Shown here: in pieces, positions 9,222-17,589 of the stretch
How the letters are laid out: each line of letters opens with the position of its first letter
Position numbering within the stretch: position 1 is the stretch's first letter
The notes under the pieces: model-generated
What the model saw: only the letters and a program-made list of their open reading frames with translations
Databases searched by the model: none
What the model was told of the DNA's origin: nothing
Made by a program: the position numbers and the translations under genes
Assembly: GCF_014863585.1 (NCBI RefSeq)
Contig: NZ_CP062253.1
Location: 6,128,001 to 6,192,000 of the forward strand
Reading direction: 5' to 3'
Length of the DNA: 64,000 bases
From: Pseudomonas gozinkensis
Lineage (GTDB): Bacteria; Pseudomonadota; Gammaproteobacteria; Pseudomonadales; Pseudomonadaceae

Positions 9222-9770
9222 ATGAGCAAGAAACTGCTGGACGAAACAAGCAAATTTCTCAGCTTCGTGCTGCGTCATGAGCCTCAGGCGATCGGCCTGA
9301 CGCTGGACTCTGAAGGCTGGACGAACATCGACGCCTTGATCGATGGCGCGGCGCGGGACGGCAGAACGCTGGATCGCACGCTGATTGAAAACGTCGTGGC
9401 GAGCAGTGACAAGAAGCGCTTTTCGATCTCCGCAGATGGCCAGTCGATTCGTGCCGTACAGGGCCACTCGACGAAAAGCGTGGAACTGCAGTTCGAAGAA
9501 AAGCAGCCTCCGGAAACGCTGTACCACGGCACGGCGACACGTTTCATGGACTCGATCAACGAGCAGGGATTGATCCCGGGGTCACGTCATCACGTGCATT
9601 TGTCCCAAGAAACTGCCACCGCTTCAGCGGTTGGGCAACGTTACGGAACGGTCGTGATTCTGCAAGTCGCCGCGCGGCAAATGCAGGAACAGGGTTTCAG
9701 GTTCTATCAGGCCGAGAATGGCGTCTGGCTGACAGAGCGAGTCCCAGTGCGCTACATCTCGATTCTGTAA
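9222..9770 (+). CDS. kptA: RNA 2'-phosphotransferase (KptA/Tpt1 family)
   Basis: Transfers an internal RNA 2'-phosphate to NAD+, the reaction that ends eukaryotic tRNA splicing. The 182-residue length is typical. Visible family motifs are SKFLSFVLRHEPQAIGL (Arg18-His19), IRAVQGHS (77-83), LYHGTA (100-105), LIPGSRHHVHLS (117-128) and NGVWLTERVP (166-175). Together they match the Arg-His-Arg-Arg catalytic pattern and the NAD site. It follows the DUF3392 gene by 29 bases but is an unusual cargo there. Its bacterial substrate is unclear, since bacteria are not known to make 2'-phosphate splice junctions. Confidence 0.88.
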   Translation: MSKKLLDETSKFLSFVLRHEPQAIGLTLDSEGWTNIDALIDGAARDGRTLDRTLIENVVASSDKKRFSISADGQSIRAVQGHSTKSVELQFEEKQPPETLYHGTATRFMDSINEQGLIPGSRHHVHLSQETATASAVGQRYGTVVILQVAARQMQEQGFRFYQAENGVWLTERVPVRYISIL

Positions 9771-9793
9771 TGTCCTCAGCACACAAAAACAAA

Positions 9794-9884
9794 TGTGGGA
9801 GCGAGCTTGCTCGCGAAAGCGTCATAACATTCAACATCTTCGTTGACTGCCAGACCGCAATCGCGAGCAAGCTCGCTCCCACAG
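9794..9884. repeat. Palindromic 'TGTGGGAGCGAGC...GCTCGCTCCCACA' repeat pair
   Basis: The arms TGTGGGAGCGAGCTTGCTCG and CGAGCAAGCTCGCTCCCACA are inverted around a unique core of about 40 bases. It resembles the REP-type elements of fluorescent pseudomonads. An A-rich left flank and a TTTTTTATT right flank let the folded pair act as a terminator between the convergent kptA and trmB genes. Confidence 0.85.
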
Positions 9885-9902
9885 TTTTTTATTGCGTGAT
9901 GC

Positions 9903-10631
9903 TTAAGCGAGCTTTTCGAACTTCAGATCCCACACGCCATGCCCAAGACGTTCGCCGCGGCGTTCGAACTTGGTGATCGGGCGTTCGGCCGGGCGCGGCA
10001 CGCACTTGCCGTCTTCGGCGAGGTTGCGATAGCCCGGGGCGACGTTCATCACTTCCAGCATGTATTCGGCGTACGGCTCCCAGTCAGTGGCCATGTGCAG
10101 AATGCCGCCGACTTTCAGCTTGCTGCGCACCAGTTCAGCGAAGGACGCCTGAACGATGCGGCGCTTGTGGTGACGGCTCTTGTGCCACGGATCCGGGAAG
10201 AACAACATCAGGCGATCAAGGCTGTTGTCGGCGATGCAGCGGTTGAGCACTTCGATCGCGTCGCAATCGTAGACCCGCAGGTTGGTCAGGCCCTGAGTCA
10301 GCACGCCGTTGAGCAGCGCGCCGACACCCGGACGGTGAACCTCGACACCGATGAAATCCTGTTCCGGCGCAGCGGCGGCCATTTCCAGCAGCGAGTGGCC
10401 CATGCCGAAACCGATCTCCAGCGAACGCGGCGCGGAGCGGCCGAACACCTGGTCGTAATCCACCGGCGCATCGGCCAGCGGCAGGACGAACTTCGGCGCG
10501 CCCTGATCCAGGCCGCGCTGCTGGCCTTCGGTCATGCGCCCGGCGCGCATCACGAAACTCTTGATGCGACGGTGTTGGCGCTCGTCGCCTTCTTCCGTCT
10601 GGATTGGCGTGTCGTTCGATTCAGTCATCAA
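9903..10631 (-). CDS. trmB: tRNA (guanine-N7-)-methyltransferase TrmB
   Basis: Methylates N7 of G46 in the variable loop of tRNAs, using SAM. The 242-residue protein has a family-typical SAM site [15 protein letters not shown], then [12 protein letters not shown] and the catalytic/tRNA-binding [17 protein letters not shown] segment. It ends with [19 protein letters not shown], a conserved C-terminal block. It follows thiG by 6 bases on the same strand, so thiS-thiG-trmB is likely one transcript. Confidence 0.95.
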   Translation of the reverse strand: MMTESNDTPIQTEEGDERQHRRIKSFVMRAGRMTEGQQRGLDQGAPKFVLPLADAPVDYDQVFGRSAPRSLEIGFGMGHSLLEMAAAAPEQDFIGVEVHRPGVGALLNGVLTQGLTNLRVYDCDAIEVLNRCIADNSLDRLMLFFPDPWHKSRHHKRRIVQASFAELVRSKLKVGGILHMATDWEPYAEYMLEVMNVAPGYRNLAEDGKCVPRPAERPITKFERRGERLGHGVWDLKFEKLA

Positions 10632-10637
10632 TAGCTC

Positions 10638-11432
10638 TTACTTGATCAGACCATCCAGCGGCGAAGAGGCGCTGGCATAGAGTTTTTTCGGCATGCGGCC
10701 GGCGAGGTAGGCCAGGCGGCCCGCGACGATCGCGTGTTTCATGGCTTCAGCCATCATGATCGGCTGCTGGGCGTGGGCGATGGCCGAGTTCATCAGCACC
10801 GCATCACAGCCCAGCTCCATCGAGATGGTGGCGTCGGAAGCGGTGCCGACACCGGCATCCACCAGCACCGGGATTTTCGCTTCTTCGAGGATGATCTGCA
10901 GGTTGTACGGGTTGCAGATCCCCAGGCCCGAGCCGATCAGACCGGCCAGCGGCATGACCGCGATGCAGCCGATTTCCGCCAGTTGCCGGGCGATGATCGG
11001 GTCATCACTGGTGTAAACCATCACGTCGAAGCCTTCCTTGACCAGCACTTCGGCGGCCTTGAGGGTTTCGATCACGTTGGGGAACAGGGTTTTCTGGTCG
11101 GCCAGCACTTCCAGCTTCACCAGATTGTGGCCATCGAGCAGCTCACGGGCCAGGCGGCAGGTGCGCACGGCCTCGACCGCGTCGTAGCAGCCGGCGGTGT
11201 TCGGCAGGAAGGTGTAGCGATCCGGCGACAGCACTTCGAGCAGGTTCGGCTCGCCTTCGATCTGGCCCAGGTTGGTGCGGCGCACGGCGAAGGTGACGAT
11301 CTCGGCACCCGAGGCTTCGATGGCCAGACGGGTCTCTTCCATGTCACGGTACTTGCCGGTACCGACCAGCAAACGCGACTGGTAAGTACGACCGGCCAGA
11401 ACGAAAGGCTTGTCGCTACGAACGATGCTCAT
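10638..11432 (-). CDS. thiG: Thiazole synthase ThiG
   Basis: Forms the thiazole phosphate ring of thiamine from deoxyxylulose phosphate, dehydroglycine and ThiS-thiocarboxylate. The 264-residue TIM-barrel protein starts [20 protein letters not shown] and carries [15 protein letters not shown], the Schiff-base lysine region [15 protein letters not shown] and the phosphate-binding [11 protein letters not shown]. It lies directly downstream of thiS. No TPP-riboswitch-like structure was evident upstream by eye. Confidence 0.95.
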   Translation of the reverse strand: MSIVRSDKPFVLAGRTYQSRLLVGTGKYRDMEETRLAIEASGAEIVTFAVRRTNLGQIEGEPNLLEVLSPDRYTFLPNTAGCYDAVEAVRTCRLARELLDGHNLVKLEVLADQKTLFPNVIETLKAAEVLVKEGFDVMVYTSDDPIIARQLAEIGCIAVMPLAGLIGSGLGICNPYNLQIILEEAKIPVLVDAGVGTASDATISMELGCDAVLMNSAIAHAQQPIMMAEAMKHAIVAGRLAYLAGRMPKKLYASASSPLDGLIK

Positions 11433-11492
11433 GGGAAATCCTCTGTTGGGGTGAGGGTCTTGCAGAATTCTCGGCCCATGCAGGCCGGACAG

Positions 11493-11693
11493 CTAGCCGC
11501 CGCCGATGGCGTGCACCACTTCGACGTTGTCGCCGTCGTTCAAAGTGGTGTCGGCATGCTGGCTGCGCGGGACGATATCCAGATTGAGCTCGACCGCGAC
11601 GCGGCGTCCGGTCAGATCCAGACGGGTCAGCAGGGCCGCAACGGTTTCACCGTCGGGCAGTTCAAAGGACTCACCGTTCAACTGAATGCGCAT
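11493..11693 (-). CDS. thiS: Sulfur carrier protein ThiS
   Basis: A ubiquitin-fold carrier that holds the sulfur for thiazole synthesis as a C-terminal thiocarboxylate. The product is 66 residues from the ATG at complement 11691-11693 ([18 protein letters not shown]) and ends in the required Gly-Gly (HAIGGG). An upstream in-frame start would add six residues and is less likely. It is paired with thiG 60 bases downstream. Confidence 0.93.
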   Translation of the reverse strand: MRIQLNGESFELPDGETVAALLTRLDLTGRRVAVELNLDIVPRSQHADTTLNDGDNVEVVHAIGGG

Positions 11694-11765
11694 GCGCAAC
11701 GCCGCCATCACTTTTTAGGGGGTGGCATTCTAGCCCGATCATGACCTAAAGGTCAGCACCAAGCG

Positions 11766-12146
11766 TCAAGCGGTTGGCTGCAGGCGCCAGGCGGCGAGTC
11801 CGAGGCACAGCCAGCCGATCAGGAACGCCAGACCACCGAACGGGGTAATGATGCCGAGCTTGCCGATACCGATGGTGGTCAACAGGTACAGGCTGCCAGA
11901 GAACAACAGGATGCCAACGGTGAACGAGATCCCGGCCCAGGCGACCAGACGCCCCTGAAGCTGGGTGGCCAGCAGCGCCACGCCGAACAGCGCCAGCGCG
12001 TGCACCAGTTGGTAGGTGACGCCGGTGTGGAAGATCGCCAGGTACTCCGGGGTCAGGCGGTTTTTCAGGCCATGGGCGGCGAATGCGCCGAGGCCGACAC
12101 CCGTGAAACCAAAGAAGGCAGCCAGCATCAGAAAGCTACGCAGCAT
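11766..12146 (-). CDS. DUF423 family membrane protein
   Basis: A 126-residue inner-membrane protein with four hydrophobic segments. It contains the family pattern GLGAFAAHGLKNRLTPEYL and FHTGVTYQLVHALALFGVALL near the N-terminus and TPFGGLAFLIGWLCLGLAAW near the C-terminus. Function is unknown. It is divergent from mtgA; the 74 bases between them hold the mtgA promoter. Confidence 0.85.
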   Translation of the reverse strand: MLRSFLMLAAFFGFTGVGLGAFAAHGLKNRLTPEYLAIFHTGVTYQLVHALALFGVALLATQLQGRLVAWAGISFTVGILLFSGSLYLLTTIGIGKLGIITPFGGLAFLIGWLCLGLAAWRLQPTA

Positions 12147-12181
12147 GTAGAACTCCAGTCAGACTCGATCGGCAGGGTCTG

Positions 12182-12187
12182 TATAAT
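12182..12187 (+). promoter_or_regulatory. Probable -10 box of mtgA
   Basis: A perfect TATAAT hexamer 33 bases before the mtgA start, in the divergent DUF423/mtgA gap. No good -35 hexamer stands out (TCAGAC at 12159 is the best spaced). Confidence 0.5.
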
Positions 12188-12220
12188 GGCCCGCTCAACC
12201 GGTTCGGCCAAGCCATCTCT

Positions 12221-12943
12221 ATGCTGCGTTCATTTCTCCGTCGTTTCACGAAGGCCCTGCTCTGGTTAGCGGGCGGCAGCGTATTGCTGGTGTTGGTGTT
12301 TCGCTTCGTGCCGCCACCGGGCACGGCGCTGATGGTCGAGCGAAAGATCGAATCCTGGGTCGACGGCGAGCCGATCGACCTGCAACGCACGTGGAAGCCG
12401 TGGGACGAGATCTCCGATGACCTGAAGGTCGCGGTGATTGCCGGCGAAGACCAGAAATTCCCCGAGCACTGGGGTTTTGACCTGAGTGCAATCAAGGCCG
12501 CACTGGCCCACAACGAACTCGGCGGGTCGATTCGCGGCGCCAGCACCCTGAGCCAGCAAGTGTCGAAGAACCTGTTTTTGTGGTCCGGTCGCAGCTATCT
12601 GCGCAAAGGCCTGGAGGCCTGGTTCACCGCACTGATCGAAGTGTTCTGGCCCAAGCAGCGCATCCTTGAGGTGTATCTGAACAGTGTCGAATGGGATGAC
12701 GGTGTGTTTGGTGCCGAAGCGGCGGCACGGCATCACTTTGGCGTAAGCGCCAAGTCTTTGTCGCGGCAGCAGGCGAGTTATCTGGCGGCCGTATTGCCCA
12801 ATCCCCGGGTCTGGAGCGCCAGCCACCCGACATCCTATGTTTCACGCCGGGCCGGATGGATTCGCCAGCAGATGAGCCAGCTGGGCGGGGACAGCTACCT
12901 GCTGACACTCAATGATTCGCGCAAGGCACCGTGGGCCCAATGA
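12221..12943 (+). CDS. mtgA: Monofunctional peptidoglycan glycosyltransferase MtgA
   Basis: Polymerises lipid II into glycan strands at the outer face of the inner membrane; a class GT51 enzyme without a transpeptidase domain. The 240-residue protein has one N-terminal membrane anchor (about 10-29, LLWLAGGSVLLVLVFRFV). The GT51 motifs follow: the catalytic Glu in VAVIAGEDQKFPEHWGFD, then RGASTLSQQVSKNLFLWSGRS, KQRILEVYLNSVEW, and AARHHFGVSAKSLSRQQASYLAA. It is convergent with rpoH. Confidence 0.95.
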   Translation: MLRSFLRRFTKALLWLAGGSVLLVLVFRFVPPPGTALMVERKIESWVDGEPIDLQRTWKPWDEISDDLKVAVIAGEDQKFPEHWGFDLSAIKAALAHNELGGSIRGASTLSQQVSKNLFLWSGRSYLRKGLEAWFTALIEVFWPKQRILEVYLNSVEWDDGVFGAEAAARHHFGVSAKSLSRQQASYLAAVLPNPRVWSASHPTSYVSRRAGWIRQQMSQLGGDSYLLTLNDSRKAPWAQ

Positions 12944-12960
12944 CTTTCTGACACGCACAC

Positions 12961-12996
12961 AAAAACGCCCCGATCATCACTGATCGGGGCGTTTTT
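12961..12996. terminator. Bidirectional rho-independent terminator
   Basis: Perfect 16-bp inverted repeat, AAAAACGCCCCGATCA (12961-12976) and TGATCGGGGCGTTTTT (12981-12996), with a TCAC loop. A-run and T-run flanks serve both the mtgA and rpoH ends. Confidence 0.95.
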
Positions 12997-13012
12997 ATTA
13001 CCGGACTACCGA

Positions 13013-13867
13013 TTACGCGGCAATCGACAACTTGAGCTTGTTCATCGCGCTCTTCTCGAGCTGACGGATCCGCTCGGCCGACACGTTGTACTTCTGCGCC
13101 AGGTCGTGCAGCGTGGCTTTCTCTTCTGCCAGCCAGCGCTGGTAGAGGATGTCGCGGCTGCGTTCGTCCAGCACTTCCAGCGCTTCGTGCAGGTTGTGAT
13201 TGGAGTTGTCGCTCCAGTCGGCATCTTCCAGTTGACGCGCCGGGTCGTACCGGTGGTCTTCCAGGTAGTTGGCCGGCGACTGGAAAGCGCTGTCGTCGTC
13301 GGCTTCGGCAGCCGGATCGAAGGCCATGTCATGGCCGGTCAGGCGGCTTTCCATCTCACGCACTTCACGCGGCTCGACGCCGAGGCTTTCCGCCACACGG
13401 TGGACTTCCTCGTTGTTCAGCCAGGCCAGACGTTTCTTCTGGCTGCGCAGGTTGAAGAACAGCTTGCGCTGGGCCTTGGTGGTCGCGACTTTCACGATCC
13501 GCCAGTTGCGCAGGATGAACTCGTGAATTTCGGCCTTGATCCAGTGCACCGCGAAGGACACCAGACGCACACCCATTTCCGGGTTGAAACGCTTCACGGC
13601 CTTCATCAGGCCGACATTGCCTTCCTGGATCAGGTCAGCCTGAGCCAGACCATAGCCGGAATAGCTACGGGCAATGTGTACGACAAACCGCAGGTGGGCG
13701 AGCACCATCTGCCGAGCCGCCCCCAAATCCTGCTCATAGTAGAGACTCTCGGCCAGTTCACGCTCCTGCTCCGGCGTCAGCAATGGAATGCTGTTGACGG
13801 TGTGCACGTAGGCTTCCAGGTTTGCGCCTGGAACCAATGCATACGCAGGTTGCAAAGAATTGGACAT
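13013..13867 (-). CDS. rpoH: RNA polymerase heat-shock sigma factor RpoH (sigma-32)
   Basis: Directs RNA polymerase to heat-shock promoters. The 284-residue product from the ATG at complement 13865-13867 ([20 protein letters not shown]) is the normal RpoH size. It has region 2 with [17 protein letters not shown] and the -10-recognition segment [22 protein letters not shown]. The RpoH box follows as QRKLFFNLR, and region 4 as [22 protein letters not shown] with a C-terminal helix-turn-helix. It lies downstream of ftsX on the same strand with a 115-base leader, so it has room for its own promoters. Confidence 0.96.
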   Translation of the reverse strand: MSNSLQPAYALVPGANLEAYVHTVNSIPLLTPEQERELAESLYYEQDLGAARQMVLAHLRFVVHIARSYSGYGLAQADLIQEGNVGLMKAVKRFNPEMGVRLVSFAVHWIKAEIHEFILRNWRIVKVATTKAQRKLFFNLRSQKKRLAWLNNEEVHRVAESLGVEPREVREMESRLTGHDMAFDPAAEADDDSAFQSPANYLEDHRYDPARQLEDADWSDNSNHNLHEALEVLDERSRDILYQRWLAEEKATLHDLAQKYNVSAERIRQLEKSAMNKLKLSIAA

Positions 13868-13982
13868 ACGGAAAAACCTCCGACTTACATACTCATGCTT
13901 TTCAGCATTGCGAAAAATTGACCGGAAACTCAAATGAAAGTTTCCTTAACCACTGAAAGGTCAATCACGCGCAAAAAAGATT
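13868..13982 (-). promoter_or_regulatory. rpoH leader with small hairpins, one around the Shine-Dalgarno
   Basis: Three inverted repeats lie in the gap between ftsX and rpoH. GGAAACT/AGTTTCC (13924-13930, 13939-13945) is a perfect 7-bp pair. ATGCT/AGCAT (13895-13899, 13904-13908) is a small hairpin. CGGA/TCCG (13869-13872, 13879-13882) encloses the GGAGG ribosome site read on the minus strand. The last could hide the ribosome site at low temperature. This is a reading of potential pairing only; the stems are short. Confidence 0.35.
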
Positions 13983-15008
13983 CTACTTCGGCGCCAGCTC
14001 CCTGAGATGACGTGCGACTGCAATCCATGCACCGATATAACCCAACAGCACCGCGCCAAGCAAGAGCGACAGACCGTCGGCAACTGGCACGCCGGCCAGT
14101 GCGAAATCACTGCCGTACAAGCCGGCCAGTCCAACCACCGCGTCGTTCAGCCAGTTCAGGCCGAACGCCAATACACCCCAGGACAGCAGCCCCGCACCGA
14201 AGCCATACAGCGCGCCCATATAAAGGAAGGGACGACGCACATAGCTGTCGGTGCCGCCGACGAGTTTAATCACTTCTATCTCGGTGCGGCGGTTTTCAAT
14301 ATGAAGACGAATGGTATTGCCTATCACCAAAAGTAATGCGGAAACCAGCAACACCGTCAGACCGAAGACAAAACGATCGCCGAGCTTGAGGATGGCGGCC
14401 AGACGCTCGACCCAGACTAGATCAAGTTGCGCCTGTTGTACCTTGGGCAGCTCGGAAAGTTTTTGTCTTAATGCTTCCAGGGTCGACTTATCGACCTCGT
14501 TCGGCGTCACCAGCACCACGCCCGGCAGCGGGTTTTCCGGCAGTTCGCGCAGGGCTTCGCCCAGTCCCGACTGCTGCTGGAACTCTTCCAGCGCCTGGTC
14601 GCGGCCGACATATTCAGCATCAGCTACGCCCGGCATGGCTTTGATCTGGTCGCGCAACGCTTCGCCTTGGGCCGGACTGGCTTCGAGCTCCAGGTACAGC
14701 GAGATCTGCGCCGCGCGCTGCCACGAGCCGCCCAGACGCTCAACGTTGCTCAGCAACAGCGAAAGGCCCATCGGCAGGCTCAACGCAACCGCCATCACCA
14801 TGCAGGTGAAGAAGCTGCCGATCGGCTGCTTGCCGAGACGGCGCAGGCTGTCGATCCAGCTGGCGCGATGGCTTTCGATCCAGGCACGGAACAACGTGGC
14901 GAAGTCCGGCCCGTCGTCATCGTCGTGCTTTTTCTTCTTTGGCGGTTGCGGATCGGCGGCCTTCGGGGCCACGCGCTCGGAAACCTTCGGACTACGTGTC
15001 GCACTCAT
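13983..15008 (-). CDS. ftsX: Cell division protein FtsX
   Basis: The membrane subunit of the FtsEX complex, which couples the divisome to periplasmic amidase activation. The 341-residue protein has a charged cytoplasmic N-terminus and a first membrane segment near 70-90 (SFFTCMVMAVALSLPMGLSLLL). A periplasmic domain of about 110 residues follows, then three C-terminal membrane segments (FGLTVLLVSALLLVIGNTI, LYGFGAGLLSWGVLAFGL, LLGAVLLGYIGAWIAVA). Its start overlaps the ftsE stop by four bases. Confidence 0.95.
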   Translation of the reverse strand: MSATRSPKVSERVAPKAADPQPPKKKKHDDDDGPDFATLFRAWIESHRASWIDSLRRLGKQPIGSFFTCMVMAVALSLPMGLSLLLSNVERLGGSWQRAAQISLYLELEASPAQGEALRDQIKAMPGVADAEYVGRDQALEEFQQQSGLGEALRELPENPLPGVVLVTPNEVDKSTLEALRQKLSELPKVQQAQLDLVWVERLAAILKLGDRFVFGLTVLLVSALLLVIGNTIRLHIENRRTEIEVIKLVGGTDSYVRRPFLYMGALYGFGAGLLSWGVLAFGLNWLNDAVVGLAGLYGSDFALAGVPVADGLSLLLGAVLLGYIGAWIAVARHLRELAPK

Positions 15009-15676
15009 TCGCCAGCCTCCCCGTCGCCGATCAATCGGCCGCGTTGCAGGGTCAGCATGCGATGGCGCATGCGCGCGATCAGCGCCAGGTCGTGACTGGC
15101 GATCAGCACGCTGGTGCCCAAACGGTTGATGTCTTCGAAGACGCCCATGATCTCGGCCGCCAGACGCGGGTCGAGGTTACCGGTCGGTTCGTCCGCCAGC
15201 AGCAGGGCCGGACGGTGAACGATGGCGCGGGCAATGCCGACGCGCTGTTGCTGACCGGTCGACAGGTCGCCCGGATACAGCTCGGCCTTGTCCGACAGCG
15301 CCACGCGCTCCAACGCCGAATCGACGCGCTTGGCGATTTCGACCTTGGACAGCCCGAGAATCTGCAACGGCAGCGCGACGTTGTTGAACACCGTGCGATC
15401 GAACAGCAGTTGATGGTTCTGGAACACCACGCCGATCTGCCGACGCAGGAACGGAATCTGCGCATTGCTGATGGTGCTCAGGTCCTGCCCGGCCAGCAGC
15501 AGCTTGCCGCTGGTCGGACGTTCCATCGCCAGCAACAGGCGCAACAACGTGGATTTACCGGCACCGGAGTGGCCGGTGACAAACAGGAACTCGCCGCGAC
15601 GGACTCGAAAGCTCAGCTCATGCAAGCCGACGTGACCGTTCGGGTAGCGCTTACCGACCTGTTCGAAACGAATCAT
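15005..15676 (-). CDS. ftsE: Cell division ATP-binding protein FtsE
   Basis: The ABC-type ATPase of FtsEX on the cytoplasmic face. The 223-residue protein has Walker A GHSGAGKSTLL (about 35-45), a Q-loop in VVFQNHQLL, the signature LSTGQQQRVGIARAI, Walker B LLLADEPTGNLD and the His switch LIASHDL. It overlaps ftsY upstream and ftsX downstream by four bases each, so ftsY-ftsE-ftsX is a tightly coupled operon. Confidence 0.96.
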   Translation of the reverse strand: MIRFEQVGKRYPNGHVGLHELSFRVRRGEFLFVTGHSGAGKSTLLRLLLAMERPTSGKLLLAGQDLSTISNAQIPFLRRQIGVVFQNHQLLFDRTVFNNVALPLQILGLSKVEIAKRVDSALERVALSDKAELYPGDLSTGQQQRVGIARAIVHRPALLLADEPTGNLDPRLAAEIMGVFEDINRLGTSVLIASHDLALIARMRHRMLTLQRGRLIGDGEAGE

Positions 15677-17244
15677 GAACGCTCCCGCTCGGCAAACAGT
15701 GCCTGGACAAAGGGTTCGGCTTCAAAGGTACGCAGATCGTCGATGCCTTCACCGACGCCGATGTAGCGGATCGGCAGGCCGAACTGCTTGGCCAGGGCGA
15801 AAATCACCCCGCCCTTGGCGGTGCCGTCGAGCTTGGTCAGCGCCAGGCCGGTCAGTTCGACGGTCTGGTTGAATTGCTTGGCCTGGTTGATGGCGTTCTG
15901 GCCGGTGCCGGCGTCGAGCACCAGCAGCACTTCGTGCGGCGCATCGGCGTCGAGCTTGCCGATCACCCGGCGAACCTTTTTCAGCTCTTCCATCAGGTTG
16001 TCTTTGGTGTGCAGGCGACCGGCGGTGTCGGCGATCAGCACATCGATGCCACGGGCCTTGGCAGCCTGCACGGCGTCGAAGATCACCGAAGCCGAGTCCG
16101 CGCCCGTGTGCTGGGCAATCACCGGAATCTTGTTGCGCTCGCCCCAGACCTGCAACTGCTCGACAGCCGCCGCACGGAAGGTGTCACCGGCGGCGAGCAT
16201 GACTTTCTTGCCTTCCAGTTGCAGCTTCTTCGCCAGTTTGCCGATGGTGGTGGTCTTGCCGGCGCCGTTGACGCCGACCACCAGAATGACGAATGGCTTG
16301 TGCTGGGAAACGATTTTCAGCGGCTGCTCGACTGGCTTGAGCATTGCGGCCAGCTCGGCTTGCAAGGATTTGTACAGCGCGTCGGAATCGGCCAGCTCTT
16401 TACGTGCGACCTTCTGGGTCAGGCGCTGGATGATGACCGAAGTCGCCTCGACGCCTACGTCGGCGGTCAGCAGGCGGGTTTCGAGGTCGTCGAGCAGATC
16501 GTCATCGATCGCCTTCTTGCCGAGGAACAGGCTGGCCATGCCCTCGCCGATGCTGGCACTGGTCTTGGACAGGCCTTGCTTGAGACGGGCAAAGAAGCCG
16601 GCCTTGGTTTCTTCGGTGCGCGGGGCCTCGACCGGGGTTTCTACCTGGACTTCCACAGGAGCGACTGGCGCTACGGCGACCGGTGCAGGTGCAGGTGCAG
16701 GTGCAGGTGCAGGTGCAGGTGCAGGTGCAGGTGCAGGTGCAGGTGCAGGCTCGGGGATTTCGATAACCGGAGCAACCGGAGCAACCGGAGCAACTGCGAC
16801 AGGCTCGGCAGGAACGGGCGCGGCCTCAATCACAGGCTCAGGTTCAGGCTCAACCACAGAAACCGGAACCGGCTCAGGCATCAAGTCAACCGGCGCAGGA
16901 ATCACCGGCGTCACATGCGGCGCAGCCTCTTCAACCAATGCCACCGGTTCCTCGGCCACAGGCAAGGTCAGCCATGGCTGGGCAACCGGGGTCAGCGGCA
17001 ATTCGGCGGCAGCCGGCGCTTCAGGCTCGGCCTCGGCCACCGGTTGCAGCACCGGCTCGGCAATCGGCAGCACAACCGGCGCCGGCGCTTCTTCTATTAC
17101 AGGAGCGGGCGCAGGGGCTGGCTCAGGAATGGCGGTCGGCTGTTCGACGACGGGTTCCTGCGGTTTTTTGCGCAGCCATCCGAACAGGCTTTTCTTCTCG
17201 CCAGCCGCAGCTGGGGTCTTCTTGTCGTCGTTGGAACCAAACAT
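15673..17244 (-). CDS. ftsY: Signal recognition particle receptor FtsY
   Basis: The SRP receptor GTPase, which docks ribosome-SRP complexes at the inner membrane. The 523-residue protein has a long acidic, Pro/Ala/Val/Glu-rich A domain (about 1-205). An N domain begins near [16 protein letters not shown], and the G domain has [31 protein letters not shown] and [10 protein letters not shown]. The A domain includes a run of alternating Pro-Ala that comes from an 11-copy DNA hexamer. It is the first gene of the ftsYEX operon and is divergent from the M16 protease gene. Confidence 0.96.
   Translation of the reverse strand: MFGSNDDKKTPAAAGEKKSLFGWLRKKPQEPVVEQPTAIPEPAPAPAPVIEEAPAPVVLPIAEPVLQPVAEAEPEAPAAAELPLTPVAQPWLTLPVAEEPVALVEEAAPHVTPVIPAPVDLMPEPVPVSVVEPEPEPVIEAAPVPAEPVAVAPVAPVAPVIEIPEPAPAPAPAPAPAPAPAPAPAPAPVAVAPVAPVEVQVETPVEAPRTEETKAGFFARLKQGLSKTSASIGEGMASLFLGKKAIDDDLLDDLETRLLTADVGVEATSVIIQRLTQKVARKELADSDALYKSLQAELAAMLKPVEQPLKIVSQHKPFVILVVGVNGAGKTTTIGKLAKKLQLEGKKVMLAAGDTFRAAAVEQLQVWGERNKIPVIAQHTGADSASVIFDAVQAAKARGIDVLIADTAGRLHTKDNLMEELKKVRRVIGKLDADAPHEVLLVLDAGTGQNAINQAKQFNQTVELTGLALTKLDGTAKGGVIFALAKQFGLPIRYIGVGEGIDDLRTFEAEPFVQALFAERERS
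16682..16747. repeat. Eleven tandem copies of the hexamer GGTGCA inside ftsY
   Basis: Eleven exact GGTGCA units in a row, plus partial units at the edge, encode a (Pro-Ala)n stretch on the minus strand. A second, shorter repeat (GGAGCAACC-type) follows at about 16770-16797. Copy-number change by slippage would stay in frame and alter only the spacer length. Confidence 0.95.
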
Positions 17245-17589
17245 GGAGGACGGCTATCTCACGGTAGCGACGCGCCACAGGGGCGCCCCGGCAAATAAAT
17301 ATTCGATGCAGAACAGACTGTGTTTCACCCAGCTTGTTCACGCGCAACATTTTGTCGAGGTGCAAGCGGCACCTCAAAAGATTGATCAACACGAAGGACT
17401 GGTAGGCCATCGTCGGGGAAAAAGCAGAGTCTAGCGGACAAAATCCAGATTAAATCCGCAATTAGCATCACCTGCCTGCCGATCAAAGGCCTTATAGGCG
17501 TGGCCCCCAGTAAAACGGATCAGTATCCTAGCACCCTCTCGCCCGCCGACGCTAAGACCAAGCGGGCAGCCCAACAGGTTTAAAAACGA
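17245..17589. other. Intergenic region between ftsY and the M16 gene pair
   Basis: A 345-base divergent gap. It must hold the promoters of the ftsYEX operon and of the M16 genes. I see AT-richer stretches (for example around 17290-17330 and 17440-17475) but no convincing promoter pair, conserved gene, repeat or RNA structure. Confidence 0.5.

Noticed and set aside
16682..16747. CRISPR-like array
   Set aside because: The unit is only six bases, contiguous and without spacers; it is a coding microsatellite in ftsY.
15874..17434. Long plus-strand frames opposite ftsY
   Set aside because: They are antisense to a clear FtsY with all GTPase motifs, and their Gly/Arg/Thr-rich repeats come from the ftsY hexamer array.
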